From positions 7,793,501-7,857,500 of the forward strand of contig NZ_JACHNB010000001.1 in NCBI RefSeq assembly GCF_014205225.1: a DNA stretch of 64,000 nt. Direction: 5' to 3'. The notes below the pieces were generated by a model. The model was not told where the DNA came from. It worked only from the letters and a program-made list of their open reading frames with translations, and did no database searches. Origin of the DNA: Actinoplanes octamycinicus (lineage in GTDB: Bacteria > Actinomycetota > Actinomycetes > Mycobacteriales > Micromonosporaceae). Shown one piece after another: positions 42,201 to 51,221 of this stretch. Positions within the stretch are counted from its first letter, which is position 1. Every line of letters starts with the position of its first letter. The position numbers and the translations under genes were made by a program.

Positions 42201-45200
42201 ACCGACGCGCTGCCGTTAGCACCAGTCAACTTCGCCCGCTGCGAGGCGGCGGAGGGTGCGCCCGGCTGTCCTTACGCGGCCAGTGTCGCCGCGAGCGCGA
42301 CCTACCCGGACACCGGTCACGTCTCGCTGACCGATGGCGTGCACGGCACCGCGCTCTACGGTCCGGCCTGGCAAGGTCGCGACAACGTCAGCGTTTACTC
42401 CTTCACCGTCGATCTCGGCACGGCCCGGCCAATTACCGAGATCAACAGCAGCTGGTTCCAGGTGACCAGCGACTTCACCATGCTGCCGCCGAGCGTCACC
42501 TACCTGACCTCCGCCGATGGCGTTACCTTTGCCAAGGCCGCTTACCTCGACCGGCCCAACGTCAGCAGCGCCACCCAGATCGTCACCTACCGGGCCGTCG
42601 GCCTGGACCTCACCGCCCGTTACGTCAAGGTGGAACTCGACGGGGGTAGCGCGTGGACCATGACCGACGAGGTCGAGATCCGCGGAGCGGACGCACAGTT
42701 GCCGCCGGTCGGGGATGAATCCACCCTGGACTTCCAGCCCGGCCCGGCGCGCAATGAGGGGGAAAGCCTTGAAGACTACCTCCAGCGCATCGCGGTACCG
42801 GTCGAGTCCCTTGCTGAGGTGATTTCCCAGGTTAAGAGCAACGCGAAATTGCCGGGGGCGGTGAAGCCCGCCGGGGCACCGGAATCCGAGGTGGCCGCCG
42901 AGGGGCGGGTTGGGATCGCCGCTACGCCCAGCGCCGGTGACAGAAGGTTCCAAAGGTGCCAGGACCGGCACGAAGAAGCGAAGAAGAACAACTCAGACGG
43001 GCCCAACTGGTACTACGACGGTCGCTTTTACGCCTGCCAGGTGAATGATGATGCCGTATACGAACAGAAGGAGTGCGACCTCCGGACCGGCCGCTGCAAG
43101 CGGATCGGCATTACCGAGTACCGATTGACTGTGGTCGGGGAGGCCGCGACCTCAGGCCGTTACATCGACTGGTACACGCGCATCGACAAAATGAAACAAA
43201 TCGAAGGAGCGGAAGCGCTGCAGGCCATCTCGCCCCTCAACGTGCAGATGGTCTGCGAGGCTCAAACGTCGGACGGCGGCTCGTGTGCCGGGAGCCCCGG
43301 TCGCACTGTGCCGCTGTCCATCTGGAAGATCGACAGCGATTACCATCAGCGCACCGAAGGCTTGACGACCGGATCCACGGGCTGGTCGGACAACAAGTTC
43401 TCCAAGCTGAGGAAGAAGACACTGAGCACGGACCCCAAGGTGTCGACCTTCAGCGCGTACGTCCAGGTTACCAATCCGCTGCCCTCGCTCGAGGACGCGA
43501 TTCCTCTTCTCGGCAAGGGCCAGCCCACCATCTTCCGCTGTGACACCGCCCAGTACATCGCCCAGAACAACACTGGCGGCTGTGTCTTCAGCGCGGTTCC
43601 CGGCTACATGGAGTACGACTACGCCGGCCCGACGCAGCAGGAGTCGGTGCACTTCTTCTACCTGGCCTACTACTACCTGGACAAGGTGAAGAAGAACCCG
43701 GTGCCGGGTGTCTACATTCCCGGCAGCGCTCAGCACCGGCCGATCGAGCCGATGACGCGAAACGTCTACGAGCAGCGCTCGCGGAGCAAGGTCCGGGCGG
43801 AATGCCGGCGGCAGAACGGCAACAAGCCGTACTCGACCGGCCCGAACGGCACCGAGTACGACTGCGACGAGATCCCGTTCAACTCCACCTATCAGGCCGC
43901 GCCCTTCGTCGACGACAAGAAGGTGAACACCCCGGTTCCCGGAACGGGCCCCGGCACCATCGACGACATCACGTACGCGACCTGGGCCGCACGGCCGGTC
44001 AAGCGGGACCACAACAGCGCCACCGGCAACGCGCTCGGCGTCTTCTATCAGAAGAACCGCATCCTCAGCCAGGACGAGTTCTACGTCAGCATCAAGAACG
44101 CGCCCGAGACCTGTGCCCCGTGCGCCGACATGCCACCGATGGCGGGCCCCGACCTCGACCCCCTCGCGCCCCTGCCGATCGTCGACCCGGACACCGACGA
44201 GTCGTTCACCGACGGCGAGACCCTTCCCGAGATTCCTCTGCCCCCGATCAACATCTACGGCGACCCGCACCTCACCACGCTCGACGGCCTGCACTACGAC
44301 CTGCAGTCGGTCGGTGAGTTCGACTTCGCGTCCTCCGCGAAGTACGGCCTGCGGATCCAGACCCGGTTCACGCCGATGGGCGAGACCTGGTCCGGCCTGG
44401 AATCGATGGCCACGATGGTCAACGGTCACCGAGTCGAGTTCACCGCTGCCGGCGGCATGCGCCTGGACGGCAAGGACTTCACGCTGCCCGGCGAGCACCT
44501 GGTCGACCTGGGCGGGGACGCCACCGTGCGGCGTACCGGCGGTCGCTATGTAATCGCCTGGGGCTCCACCGGCGACGGCCCGGTCCTGGCCTGGTCGCCG
44601 GGGATGACGGCCGGCATCGGCTTGTCCGTTCCCGCCGATGCGGACCTGCGAGGTCTGTTGGGCAACGGGGACAAGGATCCGCAGAACGATCTCAAGCTCC
44701 GCGACGGCACCCAGCTGCGGGCCGACACGCCGGCCTCCGTTCTGCACGGCACCTACGCCGACTCGTGGCGGATCGCCGCCGAGTCGTCCCTGTTCACCTA
44801 CAAGGCTGGGCAGAGCACCGCGACCTTCACCGACAAGACGTACCCCAAGAATGTCGTCACGATCAATTCGCTGACGGCGTCCGAGGTGGCGGCCGGCACC
44901 GAGACCTGCACGGCTCACGGTGTCACGCCGGGCCCGCAGTTCGAGGCCTGTGTGGTGGATGTTGTGCTCACCGGCAACGCCGAGTTCGCCGCCATGGCCG
45001 CCCAGCGTAAGGAGGTCGCCATCGATCCGCGGGCCGCGAACGTAAACGCGGCGGGTGACCTCGGCTTCGACTTCGAGGCCGCCACCCTGCCCTCGAACCT
45101 GGCGCCGACGACCCTGACCACCGATGCGGCCACGACGTCCTTCGCCGGTCCGTTCAGCGGCCGCAACGCGTCGTACCGCTTCTTTGCCCAACAGCTCCCG

Positions 45201-47903
45201 GCTCACCTGCAGGGCAGCCTCTCGTTCGACGTGATCACCATCGGTGACTGGTACCACGACGCGGACACCGAGAAGGTCGCCCTCCAGATCGACCGCAAGG
45301 AGGTGTGGACCAAGGCGTTCGACGCCACCGTCGCGCCGCAACGCACCGGCACCCTCGGCAACGGTCAACCGTTCGCGGTGCACCGCGTCACGGTGCCGCT
45401 GAGCCACATGCTCAGCCAGCTTGAGGCGGTCTTCACGGCCACCGGCGTCGATGGACTGGCGAACCAGGGCTTCGGCATCGACAACGTCGCTCTGCACGTC
45501 ACCGCCATCCCGCCGCAGGTCTTCGAGACACGCCTCCCGCTCACGGCTCCCGGAAGCGTCGGCGTCTCGGGTGCCGGCTACCTGGAGGCATCGGGCGTGC
45601 GTGACGAGTATCGGTTCACCGTCCAGCAGGGCGAGGAGCTCTACATCGACCCGCTCTACTGTGTGGACCAGACGTACCTGGAATGGCAGCTCCTCGCCGA
45701 GGCGACCGGGACGGCCGTCGCGCACGGTGGGTGCGGAGACGCGCGGACGCAGCCGCTCGCCGCGGGCACCTACCGCTTGATCGTCGGTGCGCCCGGCGAC
45801 CACAGCGGCCCCTACGTGATCTCCGCCTTCGTCGCCCCGGCGGCGCAACAGTTCGACGTGACCCTGCCGCTGCTGGTGAAAGCCGGCCAGCAGACCGGCA
45901 ACGGCGCCGGCAACCTCGAGACCAAGGCGTCGGTGGATCAATACCGTTTCACGCTGCAGGAAACGAGCGCGCTCGTGGTCACCATGCAGTGCGCCGACTC
46001 CTACTGCCCCAAGCGGGAGATCGTCAACACGACCACCGGTGAGGTCACCGCCCTCGCAAGCTCCGCGACGGATCGCACGAAGCGACTCCCCGCCGGCACC
46101 TACCGCCTGGTGGTGAGCTCGGTACTCGACACCAACCGGACCGGCCCGTACGGCGTGGAGATCTACGTGGTGCCGCCCGCCCAACTCTTCGACGTGTCGT
46201 TGCCGATCTCGGTGGCCGACGGCGCTCCCGCTGCCGGAGCCGGCAACCTCGAGGCGCGATCGTCGTCCGACGAGTACCGGTTCACCCTCAGTGAGGCACA
46301 GGAGGTGTACATCGACGTGACGACCGCCAACCGCGGGTGCCTCGACCAGGTGGTCTGGACGCTCGTCGACGACGCCACCGGTGCCATGGTGGAGACGCCG
46401 AGCACCTGCAGCAAGCTGACCAAGGCGCTGTTCGCGGGCCGCTACCGGCTGGTCGTTGACTCTCCCACCAACAAGGTCACGACCTATCAGGTACGAATCA
46501 AGCAGAGCCCGCCGCAGGTGTTCCACGTGACACTGCCGCTGGGTGTCACCGGACCGGAGCCGGGGTGGGCCGCTCCGCCGCGGAGTGTGGGTGCCGGCTC
46601 GGGTGTGATCGAGGACGCGGTCTCGCGCGACCAGTACCGGTTCACGCTCGCCGAGGAGCAGACCCTGCGATTCGTCAGCCAGGGATGTGCCGCCTGGGGA
46701 CCGGACGTCCGCCTGACCAACACCGCCACCGGTGCTGTGCTCGGTGGGGGCCGGTGCTATGAGGACCAGACCTTCACCCGGGTCCAGCCAGGCTCCTACC
46801 AACTGCAGTTCACCGCGAACAACCAGGCGGACATCTACGCGTTCGACCTGTTCGTGATTCCGCCGAAGCAGACGTTCGAGGTGGCGTTCCCCGTGCACAT
46901 CTCCGACGATGTGCCCGCCCTCGGTGCCGGCAACATGGAGACGCTGGCCTCGGTCGACGAGTACCAGTTCGTGCTCCCGGCCGCGCAGGCGCTCTACTTC
47001 GACGTGGACTGTCCCACCACCATTCCCCAGTTCTTCCTGCTGGACGAGGCGGGCGACGAGGCCGCGCCGCCGATGGGCTGCCGCGACGAGCGCACCCCCG
47101 TGTTGCCGGCCGGCAAGTACCGCCTGCGGGCGGAGTCCTGGTCCGGAACCGGCGCCTACACGGCGGCCCTCGTGCCGATTCCCGCCGCGCAGAAGTTCGA
47201 CATCTCGCTGCCCACGGAGATCAGCAGCGGTGTGCCCGGTGCGGGCGCCGGCGTCCTCGAGGACAAGAGGGCCGTCGACGAGTACCACTTCACGCTGGAC
47301 AGTCCGCAGTACCTGTACGTCGACGCCGGACAATGCACCGACGACCCCGCCTTCGAGTACCGGGTCGCTGACGCGGTCGGCGGCAGCCTGCTGGGCTCGT
47401 GCGGCCACGGACAGTCGCTCAACATCGACGGCATGTGGATGGAAGCCGGCGAGTACACGATCACTGTCAGATCGTACGAGGAGCGGGCGGGCACCTACCG
47501 GCTGAAGATCAAGACGCTGCCGGAGCAGAAGTTCGCGGTGTCACTGCCGGTGGCCATCAGCGCCGGTGTGCCCCGGGCGGGTGCCGGCACCATCGAGCCG
47601 GGAACCGGGAACGACCTGTACGAGTTCGACGTGGCCGCGGGGCAGCGTCTGTACGTGACGGTGCCGGAGTGCCCGGCGGCCTCCGACCCGGCCTGGGCAG
47701 ACCACGGGCTCACCTGGAACCTCGGACGATTCGCGACGCACAGCGTGTGGGGTTACGAGTACTTCGACGAGGTGGCCTCCGGTAAGTGCTCCGACGGGCA
47801 GACGGAGCCGCTTCCCGCCGGTCGGTACGCGTTGTATATCAGCACTTACGACAGTCCGATGAACTATCGGCTGAAGGTCGGCGTCCTGCCGCCACCGGCC
47901 TGA
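39270..47903 (+). CDS. Giant secreted multidomain protein with NucA/NucB-type nuclease module
   Basis: A 2,877-residue secreted protein; ATG 39270 follows an AGGAGG site and an upstream in-frame start at 39237 is less likely. The signal peptide ends near residue 47. Ten He_PIG Ig-like repeats (about 50-895) each contain (S/T/A)ATGLPxGLxI and GxxxGTPxxAG. FN3 lies at about 897-982 and a discoidin-like domain at 987-1140. A NucA/NucB-type module spans about 1395-1613, with the marker YDCDEIPFNSTYQ at Cys1532-Asp1533-Glu1534. A VWD-like domain begins GDPHLTTLDGLHYDL near 1664, then an FDFEA domain follows at about 1925-2085. Seven repeats run to the end, each LPL...GAGxxExxxxxDxYxFxL. I infer an extracellular adhesive DNase, possibly for eDNA use or competition. 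Confidence 0.85.
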   Translation: MAAHVGHRARGSAQPMASTIGRRSTTWVAWCVATLLTTFVAVPAAHAATAPVITSPGAQSSPSKVALSLAMKLTGGTTPFAWSATGLPVGLTINATTGVISGTPTSAGTVTSTVKVTDGAKLSHSVSFPWATGVLVTNPGMQGVATGTAASLPMKAAGGTTPYTWSATGLPAGLTINATTGVIAGTATTAGSYTVTVNATDTAKVAGSAPFTLNVGPAPVVTSPGNQSSPTLIATTVPVTATGGTAPYKWSATGLPAGLSIDIGTGTISGTPATAGTTTATVTATDAKAIPQSVSFTWATGVFVDSVPSRGSATGTAVSLAHAARGGTAPYKWSATGLPAGLTINATTGAITGTPTATATYTTKITATDAAAVAGSVTFTWNTGPGATVTTPGAQAGTTGTAVSKTISATAGTTPYQWTATGLPAGLMINAQTGVVTGTPTAAGSSNVTVTVTDAKLIAKSVAFTWAVTAPLQATNPGAQYSTTGAAVSKTLTAAGGTGSYSWTATGLPAGLMINAQTGAVTGTPTTAGSTSASVTVTDTAGRTHNVAFAWTVSAPLAVDNPGAQTGTTGTAVAKTVTAKGGAGPYTWAATGLPAGLMINVQTGVVSGTPTTAGSTSASVTVTDAAGRTSSTTFTWAVVARLQATNPGTQNATTGEAVSKTLAATGGTGSYTWAATGLPAGLMINAQTGAVTGTPTTAGSNSVTVTVADTGSRTDSVTFTWAVGAPLILDNPGAQDSSTGTAVSKTIVARGGTSPYAWTATGLPTGLMINAQTGVVTGTPTTADAPRTVVVKSTDAVGRMSAVTFAWTVSGPVIVTDPGPQQAVTGGTVSLTVGATGGASPYTWSASGLPAGLAIDAQTGVVTGTPMAAGSTSATVTATDTVGRTNSVTFTYQVVLGVPAQMSARAEGAQTVHLAWVAVPGATGYQLYRNDELVAVTGWYPGFIDRQLEGATTYRYQVKAVDADGRDSGLSMPASVTTDALPLAPVNFARCEAAEGAPGCPYAASVAASATYPDTGHVSLTDGVHGTALYGPAWQGRDNVSVYSFTVDLGTARPITEINSSWFQVTSDFTMLPPSVTYLTSADGVTFAKAAYLDRPNVSSATQIVTYRAVGLDLTARYVKVELDGGSAWTMTDEVEIRGADAQLPPVGDESTLDFQPGPARNEGESLEDYLQRIAVPVESLAEVISQVKSNAKLPGAVKPAGAPESEVAAEGRVGIAATPSAGDRRFQRCQDRHEEAKKNNSDGPNWYYDGRFYACQVNDDAVYEQKECDLRTGRCKRIGITEYRLTVVGEAATSGRYIDWYTRIDKMKQIEGAEALQAISPLNVQMVCEAQTSDGGSCAGSPGRTVPLSIWKIDSDYHQRTEGLTTGSTGWSDNKFSKLRKKTLSTDPKVSTFSAYVQVTNPLPSLEDAIPLLGKGQPTIFRCDTAQYIAQNNTGGCVFSAVPGYMEYDYAGPTQQESVHFFYLAYYYLDKVKKNPVPGVYIPGSAQHRPIEPMTRNVYEQRSRSKVRAECRRQNGNKPYSTGPNGTEYDCDEIPFNSTYQAAPFVDDKKVNTPVPGTGPGTIDDITYATWAARPVKRDHNSATGNALGVFYQKNRILSQDEFYVSIKNAPETCAPCADMPPMAGPDLDPLAPLPIVDPDTDESFTDGETLPEIPLPPINIYGDPHLTTLDGLHYDLQSVGEFDFASSAKYGLRIQTRFTPMGETWSGLESMATMVNGHRVEFTAAGGMRLDGKDFTLPGEHLVDLGGDATVRRTGGRYVIAWGSTGDGPVLAWSPGMTAGIGLSVPADADLRGLLGNGDKDPQNDLKLRDGTQLRADTPASVLHGTYADSWRIAAESSLFTYKAGQSTATFTDKTYPKNVVTINSLTASEVAAGTETCTAHGVTPGPQFEACVVDVVLTGNAEFAAMAAQRKEVAIDPRAANVNAAGDLGFDFEAATLPSNLAPTTLTTDAATTSFAGPFSGRNASYRFFAQQLPAHLQGSLSFDVITIGDWYHDADTEKVALQIDRKEVWTKAFDATVAPQRTGTLGNGQPFAVHRVTVPLSHMLSQLEAVFTATGVDGLANQGFGIDNVALHVTAIPPQVFETRLPLTAPGSVGVSGAGYLEASGVRDEYRFTVQQGEELYIDPLYCVDQTYLEWQLLAEATGTAVAHGGCGDARTQPLAAGTYRLIVGAPGDHSGPYVISAFVAPAAQQFDVTLPLLVKAGQQTGNGAGNLETKASVDQYRFTLQETSALVVTMQCADSYCPKREIVNTTTGEVTALASSATDRTKRLPAGTYRLVVSSVLDTNRTGPYGVEIYVVPPAQLFDVSLPISVADGAPAAGAGNLEARSSSDEYRFTLSEAQEVYIDVTTANRGCLDQVVWTLVDDATGAMVETPSTCSKLTKALFAGRYRLVVDSPTNKVTTYQVRIKQSPPQVFHVTLPLGVTGPEPGWAAPPRSVGAGSGVIEDAVSRDQYRFTLAEEQTLRFVSQGCAAWGPDVRLTNTATGAVLGGGRCYEDQTFTRVQPGSYQLQFTANNQADIYAFDLFVIPPKQTFEVAFPVHISDDVPALGAGNMETLASVDEYQFVLPAAQALYFDVDCPTTIPQFFLLDEAGDEAAPPMGCRDERTPVLPAGKYRLRAESWSGTGAYTAALVPIPAAQKFDISLPTEISSGVPGAGAGVLEDKRAVDEYHFTLDSPQYLYVDAGQCTDDPAFEYRVADAVGGSLLGSCGHGQSLNIDGMWMEAGEYTITVRSYEERAGTYRLKIKTLPEQKFAVSLPVAISAGVPRAGAGTIEPGTGNDLYEFDVAAGQRLYVTVPECPAASDPAWADHGLTWNLGRFATHSVWGYEYFDEVASGKCSDGQTEPLPAGRYALYISTYDSPMNYRLKVGVLPPPA

Positions 47904-47924
47904 CCTCGCACCACCTGAAATGAG

Positions 47925-47962
47925 GTGCCCCGGGGCCACCGACATCGGTGACCCCGGGGCAC
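47925..47962 (+). terminator. Hairpin terminator after the giant gene
   Basis: Arms 47925-47940 and 47947-47962 pair over 16 positions with one mismatch (GTGCCCCGGGG... against ...CCCCGGGGCAC) around a six-base loop, starting 22 bp after the stop codon. Strong intrinsic-terminator candidate. Confidence 0.75.
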
Positions 47963-48000
47963 GCTCGCGTCCGGGGACGGGCTTAGTACTGCAACGGCAC

Positions 48001-48545
48001 CTATTTTGATCTTCTTCGCCAGTGGCATTGCTGGGCCTGCCATTGCCGGCGGCGGAAGCGTGACCAGGCGATGGTGTGGTCGTTGTCCGGTTGGTGGTCA
48101 TGTAGCAGCGCGGCTATCAACCGGCGGGCTTCAGGCACGCTGATCGGAATGAGCTGCTCGCGGTCGCCGCAGGTTCCCCTTTTTTGCTGCTCAGCGGCGC
48201 GGACGACGGCCAGCCATGCCAGGGCGAGCATCGACAGGGTGATGTGGGCATACCAGCCGCGCCAGGTGCGGACCTGTAGTCGTCCAGACCGGTCTCTTGC
48301 TTGGCCTGTTTGAAGCATTCCTCGACCGGCCAGCGCCGCCCGGCGACCCAGACCAGCACGTTCAGGCTGGTCTGCCGGTGGGCGTAACAGATGTAGTAGG
48401 CAATCTCGCTGGGGTCGCTGATGCTGCGCCGCGAGAGCAGCCAGTGACCGGGCCCGGTGGCCCATTCCGCACCGTTCGGCACCCGGCCCCAGTCGTAGAG
48501 CCGCGGCCCATGAGCGCCGTCACCGCAGGACAACCGCCGCCAGGC
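48001..48545 (-). mobile_element. Decayed IS701-type transposase (3' fragment, frameshifted)
   Basis: Leftward reading from about 48545 gives GDGAHGPRLYDWGRV, then EIAYYICYAHR, then VEECFKQAKQETGLDDY, then after a frame change QVRTWRGWYAHITLSMLALAWLAVVR, ending WRRRSK-stop at 48001. These are the C-terminal blocks of actinobacterial IS701-family DDE transposases. One base is missing near 48275 (GACTACAGGTC where GACTACCAGGTC would keep the frame). The N-terminal half of the gene is absent. Bases 47985-48000 (GTACTGCAACGGCAC) may be the element's outer end. The copy is inactive. Confidence 0.7.
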
Positions 48546-48611
48546 CAAGTCCGCCCTCGCCCCGATGCGCAGACCGGGGCACCCGCCCGCACTCCGGTAG
48601 CGTGAGCTGTC

Positions 48612-49349
48612 ATGGCGGATGTCATTGACGACCTCGAGGCGGAGCAGGAGGCGTTGGCCGCGGTGCTGACCGGCCTGGCGGCCGCGGACTGGGACCGGGC
48701 GTCGGCGGCTTCCGGCTGGACCGTGGCCGACGTGGTGCTGCATCTCGCGCAGACCGAGGAGGCGGTGGCGGCCACCGCCGGCGGTGACTCGCGGGCGGTC
48801 GACTGGCGGCGGTTCGGGACGACCGTGGACGCGGCGATGGGCGCGATGGTCCGGGCCCAGGCCGATTCCGGGCCGGAGGTCCTGGCGCGCTGGCAGGCCG
48901 CGCGGCGCGAGTCGGTGCGGGCGCTGCGGGCGGCGGATCCGCGACGGCCGCTGCGGTGGGTGTCCGCGTCGCTGAAACCGCGGACACTGGCCACCACCCG
49001 GCTGGCCGAGCACTGGGCGCACGCGCTGGACGTCACCGGGCCGCTGCGGATCGACTATCCGGACACCGGCCGGTTGCGGCACGTCGCCTGGCTCGGGTTC
49101 AGCACTTTGCCGTACGCGTTCCACCTCGCCGGACGCCCCGCGGTGCCGGTCTACTGCGACCTGCGCGGTCCGGACGGGACCCGGTGGACCTTCGGGGATC
49201 CGTCCGCGGAATCGGCGATCGCCGGGCCGGCGGGCGCGTTCTGCCGGGTCGGGGCGCAACGGCTGGCGCCGGCCGGCTCCGGGCTGCAGACCCGGGGACC
49301 GCACGGCGCCGAGGCGCTCCGGCTGCTGCGCAACTACGCGGTGGTGTGA
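48612..49349 (+). CDS. DinB/maleylpyruvate-isomerase-type (TIGR03084-like) protein
   Basis: 245 residues. The N-terminal DinB-like helical bundle reads ALAAVLTGLAAADWDRASAASGWTVADVVLHLAQTEEAVAA, with the metal-ligand His in VLHLAQTE and later WAHALDV in RLAEHWAHALDV. The C-terminal domain has VYCDLRGPDGTRWTFGD and AFCRVGAQR. This is the mycothiol-associated family found in mycothiol-producing actinobacteria. Specific substrate unknown. The ATG at 48612 lies 66 bp from the transposase remnant. Confidence 0.85.
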   Translation: MADVIDDLEAEQEALAAVLTGLAAADWDRASAASGWTVADVVLHLAQTEEAVAATAGGDSRAVDWRRFGTTVDAAMGAMVRAQADSGPEVLARWQAARRESVRALRAADPRRPLRWVSASLKPRTLATTRLAEHWAHALDVTGPLRIDYPDTGRLRHVAWLGFSTLPYAFHLAGRPAVPVYCDLRGPDGTRWTFGDPSAESAIAGPAGAFCRVGAQRLAPAGSGLQTRGPHGAEALRLLRNYAVV

Positions 49350-49386
49350 GCCGCCTCCCCCCGGGCGGCTACCCGGCCTTGCGCAT

Positions 49387-49506
49387 CGTTTCTGCGCGGC
49401 GGCCTCGGTCGACTCCTCGTTTCTGCGCGGCGGCCTCGGTCGACTCCTCGTTTCTGCGCGGCGGCCTCGCTCGACTCCTCGTTTCTGCGCGGCGGCCTCG
49501 CTCGTC
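49387..49506. repeat. 31-bp direct tandem repeat, four copies
   Basis: Units start at 49387, 49418, 49449 and 49480 and share the core CGTTTCTGCGCGGCGGCCTC followed by a GGTC/GCTC-GACTC variable tail. They lie between the 3' ends of the DinB-type gene and the DUF6069 gene. The period is not a multiple of three and no spacers exist, so neither a coding repeat nor a CRISPR array fits. Confidence 0.85.
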
Positions 49507-49516
49507 TTGGCGCCGA

Positions 49517-49924
49517 TCAGCAGGACCGGCGGCCCGGCAGGCCGATGATCAGCGCCAGGCCGACGGTGAGGTGCATGCCGAGCAGGGTCAGCCGGGTGCC
49601 GGCGCCGACGCCGGCCAGCGGGCCGGCCAGCGACAGGACCAGCAGGATCGAGGTGATGATCCGGTAGGTCCGGACGGGGTGCCGGACCGTGCGCTCCAGG
49701 ACGGCCAGCAGGGCCCAGGCGGCCAGGCCGGCGACCAGCGCGGTGCCGGCCACCGCCGCCGGGCCGACCGGCTGCAGCGTGCCGCCCTGCCGGACGGTCA
49801 GGTCGAGGCCGCCCCAGAGGTCGCTGACCGTCCAGAGCAGCAGGGCGCCGGCGATGGCCGCGGCGATCGTGATCAGCCGGCCGGTGCGGCGGCGGGAGCG
49901 GGTGTGCTGCGAATTCGTCGTCAT
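49517..49924 (-). CDS. DUF6069-type membrane protein
   Basis: 135 residues from ATG 49924 with four membrane helices: ITIAAAIAGALLLWTV, AAVAGTALVAGLAAWALLAVL, IITSILLVLSLAGPLAGV and LLGMHLTVGLALIIGLPG. The end of helix 1 with WGGLDLTVRQGG is the typical DUF6069 block. Function unknown. Upstream in-frame sequence is not protein-like. It is divergent from the histidine kinase at 50057. Confidence 0.75.
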   Translation of the reverse strand: MTTNSQHTRSRRRTGRLITIAAAIAGALLLWTVSDLWGGLDLTVRQGGTLQPVGPAAVAGTALVAGLAAWALLAVLERTVRHPVRTYRIITSILLVLSLAGPLAGVGAGTRLTLLGMHLTVGLALIIGLPGRRSC

Positions 49925-50056
49925 GGCACCGAGACTGGCGGACCGGGGCGGGTGGCCACATCGGACCGCGGATGGCCCGGCGACCTCCCTTGGAGAGGGC
50001 CGGCCACCAACTTTCGATGGTGTCGACGGGCCTCCCGGGACCGATAGCCTCGCCCG

Positions 50057-51214
50057 GTGACCAGCCTTCCCGATGCCGAGCGCCCGCCCCGGATCGCGGC
50101 CGCCGCCACCCTCTTCGCCGCGTCCGGGGTGCTCATCGCGATGTCGCTGCTGGCCTGGTGGGGCGGGCGGCCGCTGGGGCCGCTGTTCGCGCTGGACCTG
50201 ACCGCCGGCGTGCTGAGCTGGCTGCTCACGCCGCTGGTGCTGTGGCGGCCGGTCGGCGCCACCGCGGTGCTCACCGCGCTGGCCACGGTGTCCCCGATGG
50301 CGACGCCGCCGGCCACCATCGGCATGCTGCAGGTGGCCCGGCGGCGGCGATTCCCGGTGGCGGTGGCGATGGCGGCGGCCGGGGTCGCGGCGCACGCGAT
50401 CCAGGGGCTGTGGCGGTCCAACGGCGGGATGGCTTACGGCTGGTGGCTGGCACTGATCACCTTCGCGTACGGGGCGCTGCTCGGCTGGGGTGCCTGGGCG
50501 CAGGCCCGGGCCGCGCTGATCGCCTCGCTGCGGGAGCGGGCCGACCGGGCCGAGGCGGAACAGGGCCGCCGGGTCGCCGAGGCCCGGATGCTGGAACGCC
50601 GCAAGATCGCCCGGGAGATGCACGACGTGCTCGCGCACCGGTTGTCGCTGCTGGCCACGTTCGCCGGGGCGATGGAGTACCGGCCGGACTCGTCGCCGGA
50701 GCAGATGTCCCGGGCCGCCGGGGTGGTGCGGGACGGGGTGCACCAGGCCCTGGAGGAGCTACGCGAGGTGATCTCGCTGCTCCGGGACGACGCACCGGCG
50801 AACGACGACGGGACCCGACCGCAGCCGGTCCTCACCGACGTGCCCCGGCTGGTCGCCGAGTCCCGGGAGGCGGGCACCGAGGTGCTGCTGGAGGAGACGG
50901 TGACCTCGCCCGCGGCGGCGCCGGCGGCGGTGGCCCGGACGGCGTACCGGGTGATCCAGGAAGGCCTGACCAACGCCCGGAAGCACGCTGCCGGGCAGCC
51001 GGTCCACGTGCACCTGCGGGGTGGGCCGGGCACAGGTCTGCAGGTCGAGATCCGCAACGCCCTGACACCGGACAACCCGGCGCCTCCGGGCTGGTCGGGC
51101 GGAGCCGGGTTGGTCGGGCTCACCGAGCGGGTGCAGCTGGCCGGCGGGCGGCTGGACCACCGGTCAGGTGACGGCGAGTTTCACCTGCACGCCACCCTCC
51201 CCTGGCCGTCCTGA
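50057..51214 (+). CDS. NarL-type sensor histidine kinase
   Basis: 385 residues from GTG 50057. About five N-terminal membrane helices (20-150) are followed by a coiled linker and a HisKA_3 domain with His189 in IAREMHDVLAHRLS. The ATPase domain includes YRVIQEGLTNARKHA (N box) and GAGLVGLTERVQLAGG. It is the likely partner of the response regulator at 51974, but the two are separated by about 760 bp of repetitive DNA instead of the usual tight coupling. Confidence 0.9.
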   Translation: MTSLPDAERPPRIAAAATLFAASGVLIAMSLLAWWGGRPLGPLFALDLTAGVLSWLLTPLVLWRPVGATAVLTALATVSPMATPPATIGMLQVARRRRFPVAVAMAAAGVAAHAIQGLWRSNGGMAYGWWLALITFAYGALLGWGAWAQARAALIASLRERADRAEAEQGRRVAEARMLERRKIAREMHDVLAHRLSLLATFAGAMEYRPDSSPEQMSRAAGVVRDGVHQALEELREVISLLRDDAPANDDGTRPQPVLTDVPRLVAESREAGTEVLLEETVTSPAAAPAAVARTAYRVIQEGLTNARKHAAGQPVHVHLRGGPGTGLQVEIRNALTPDNPAPPGWSGGAGLVGLTERVQLAGGRLDHRSGDGEFHLHATLPWPS

Positions 51215-51221
51215 CCCATCC

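Noticed and set aside
43152..47408. Very long minus-strand frame (over 1,400 codons) opposite the giant gene
   Set aside because: Its product is Arg/Gly/Val-rich with no domain, and it mirrors the real plus-strand gene; long antisense frames are expected in GC-rich DNA.
48117..49961. 614-codon minus-strand frame covering the DinB-type gene and the transposase relic
   Set aside because: Only its last part (transposase blocks) is natural protein; the rest is antisense to the DinB-type gene and the 31-bp repeats.
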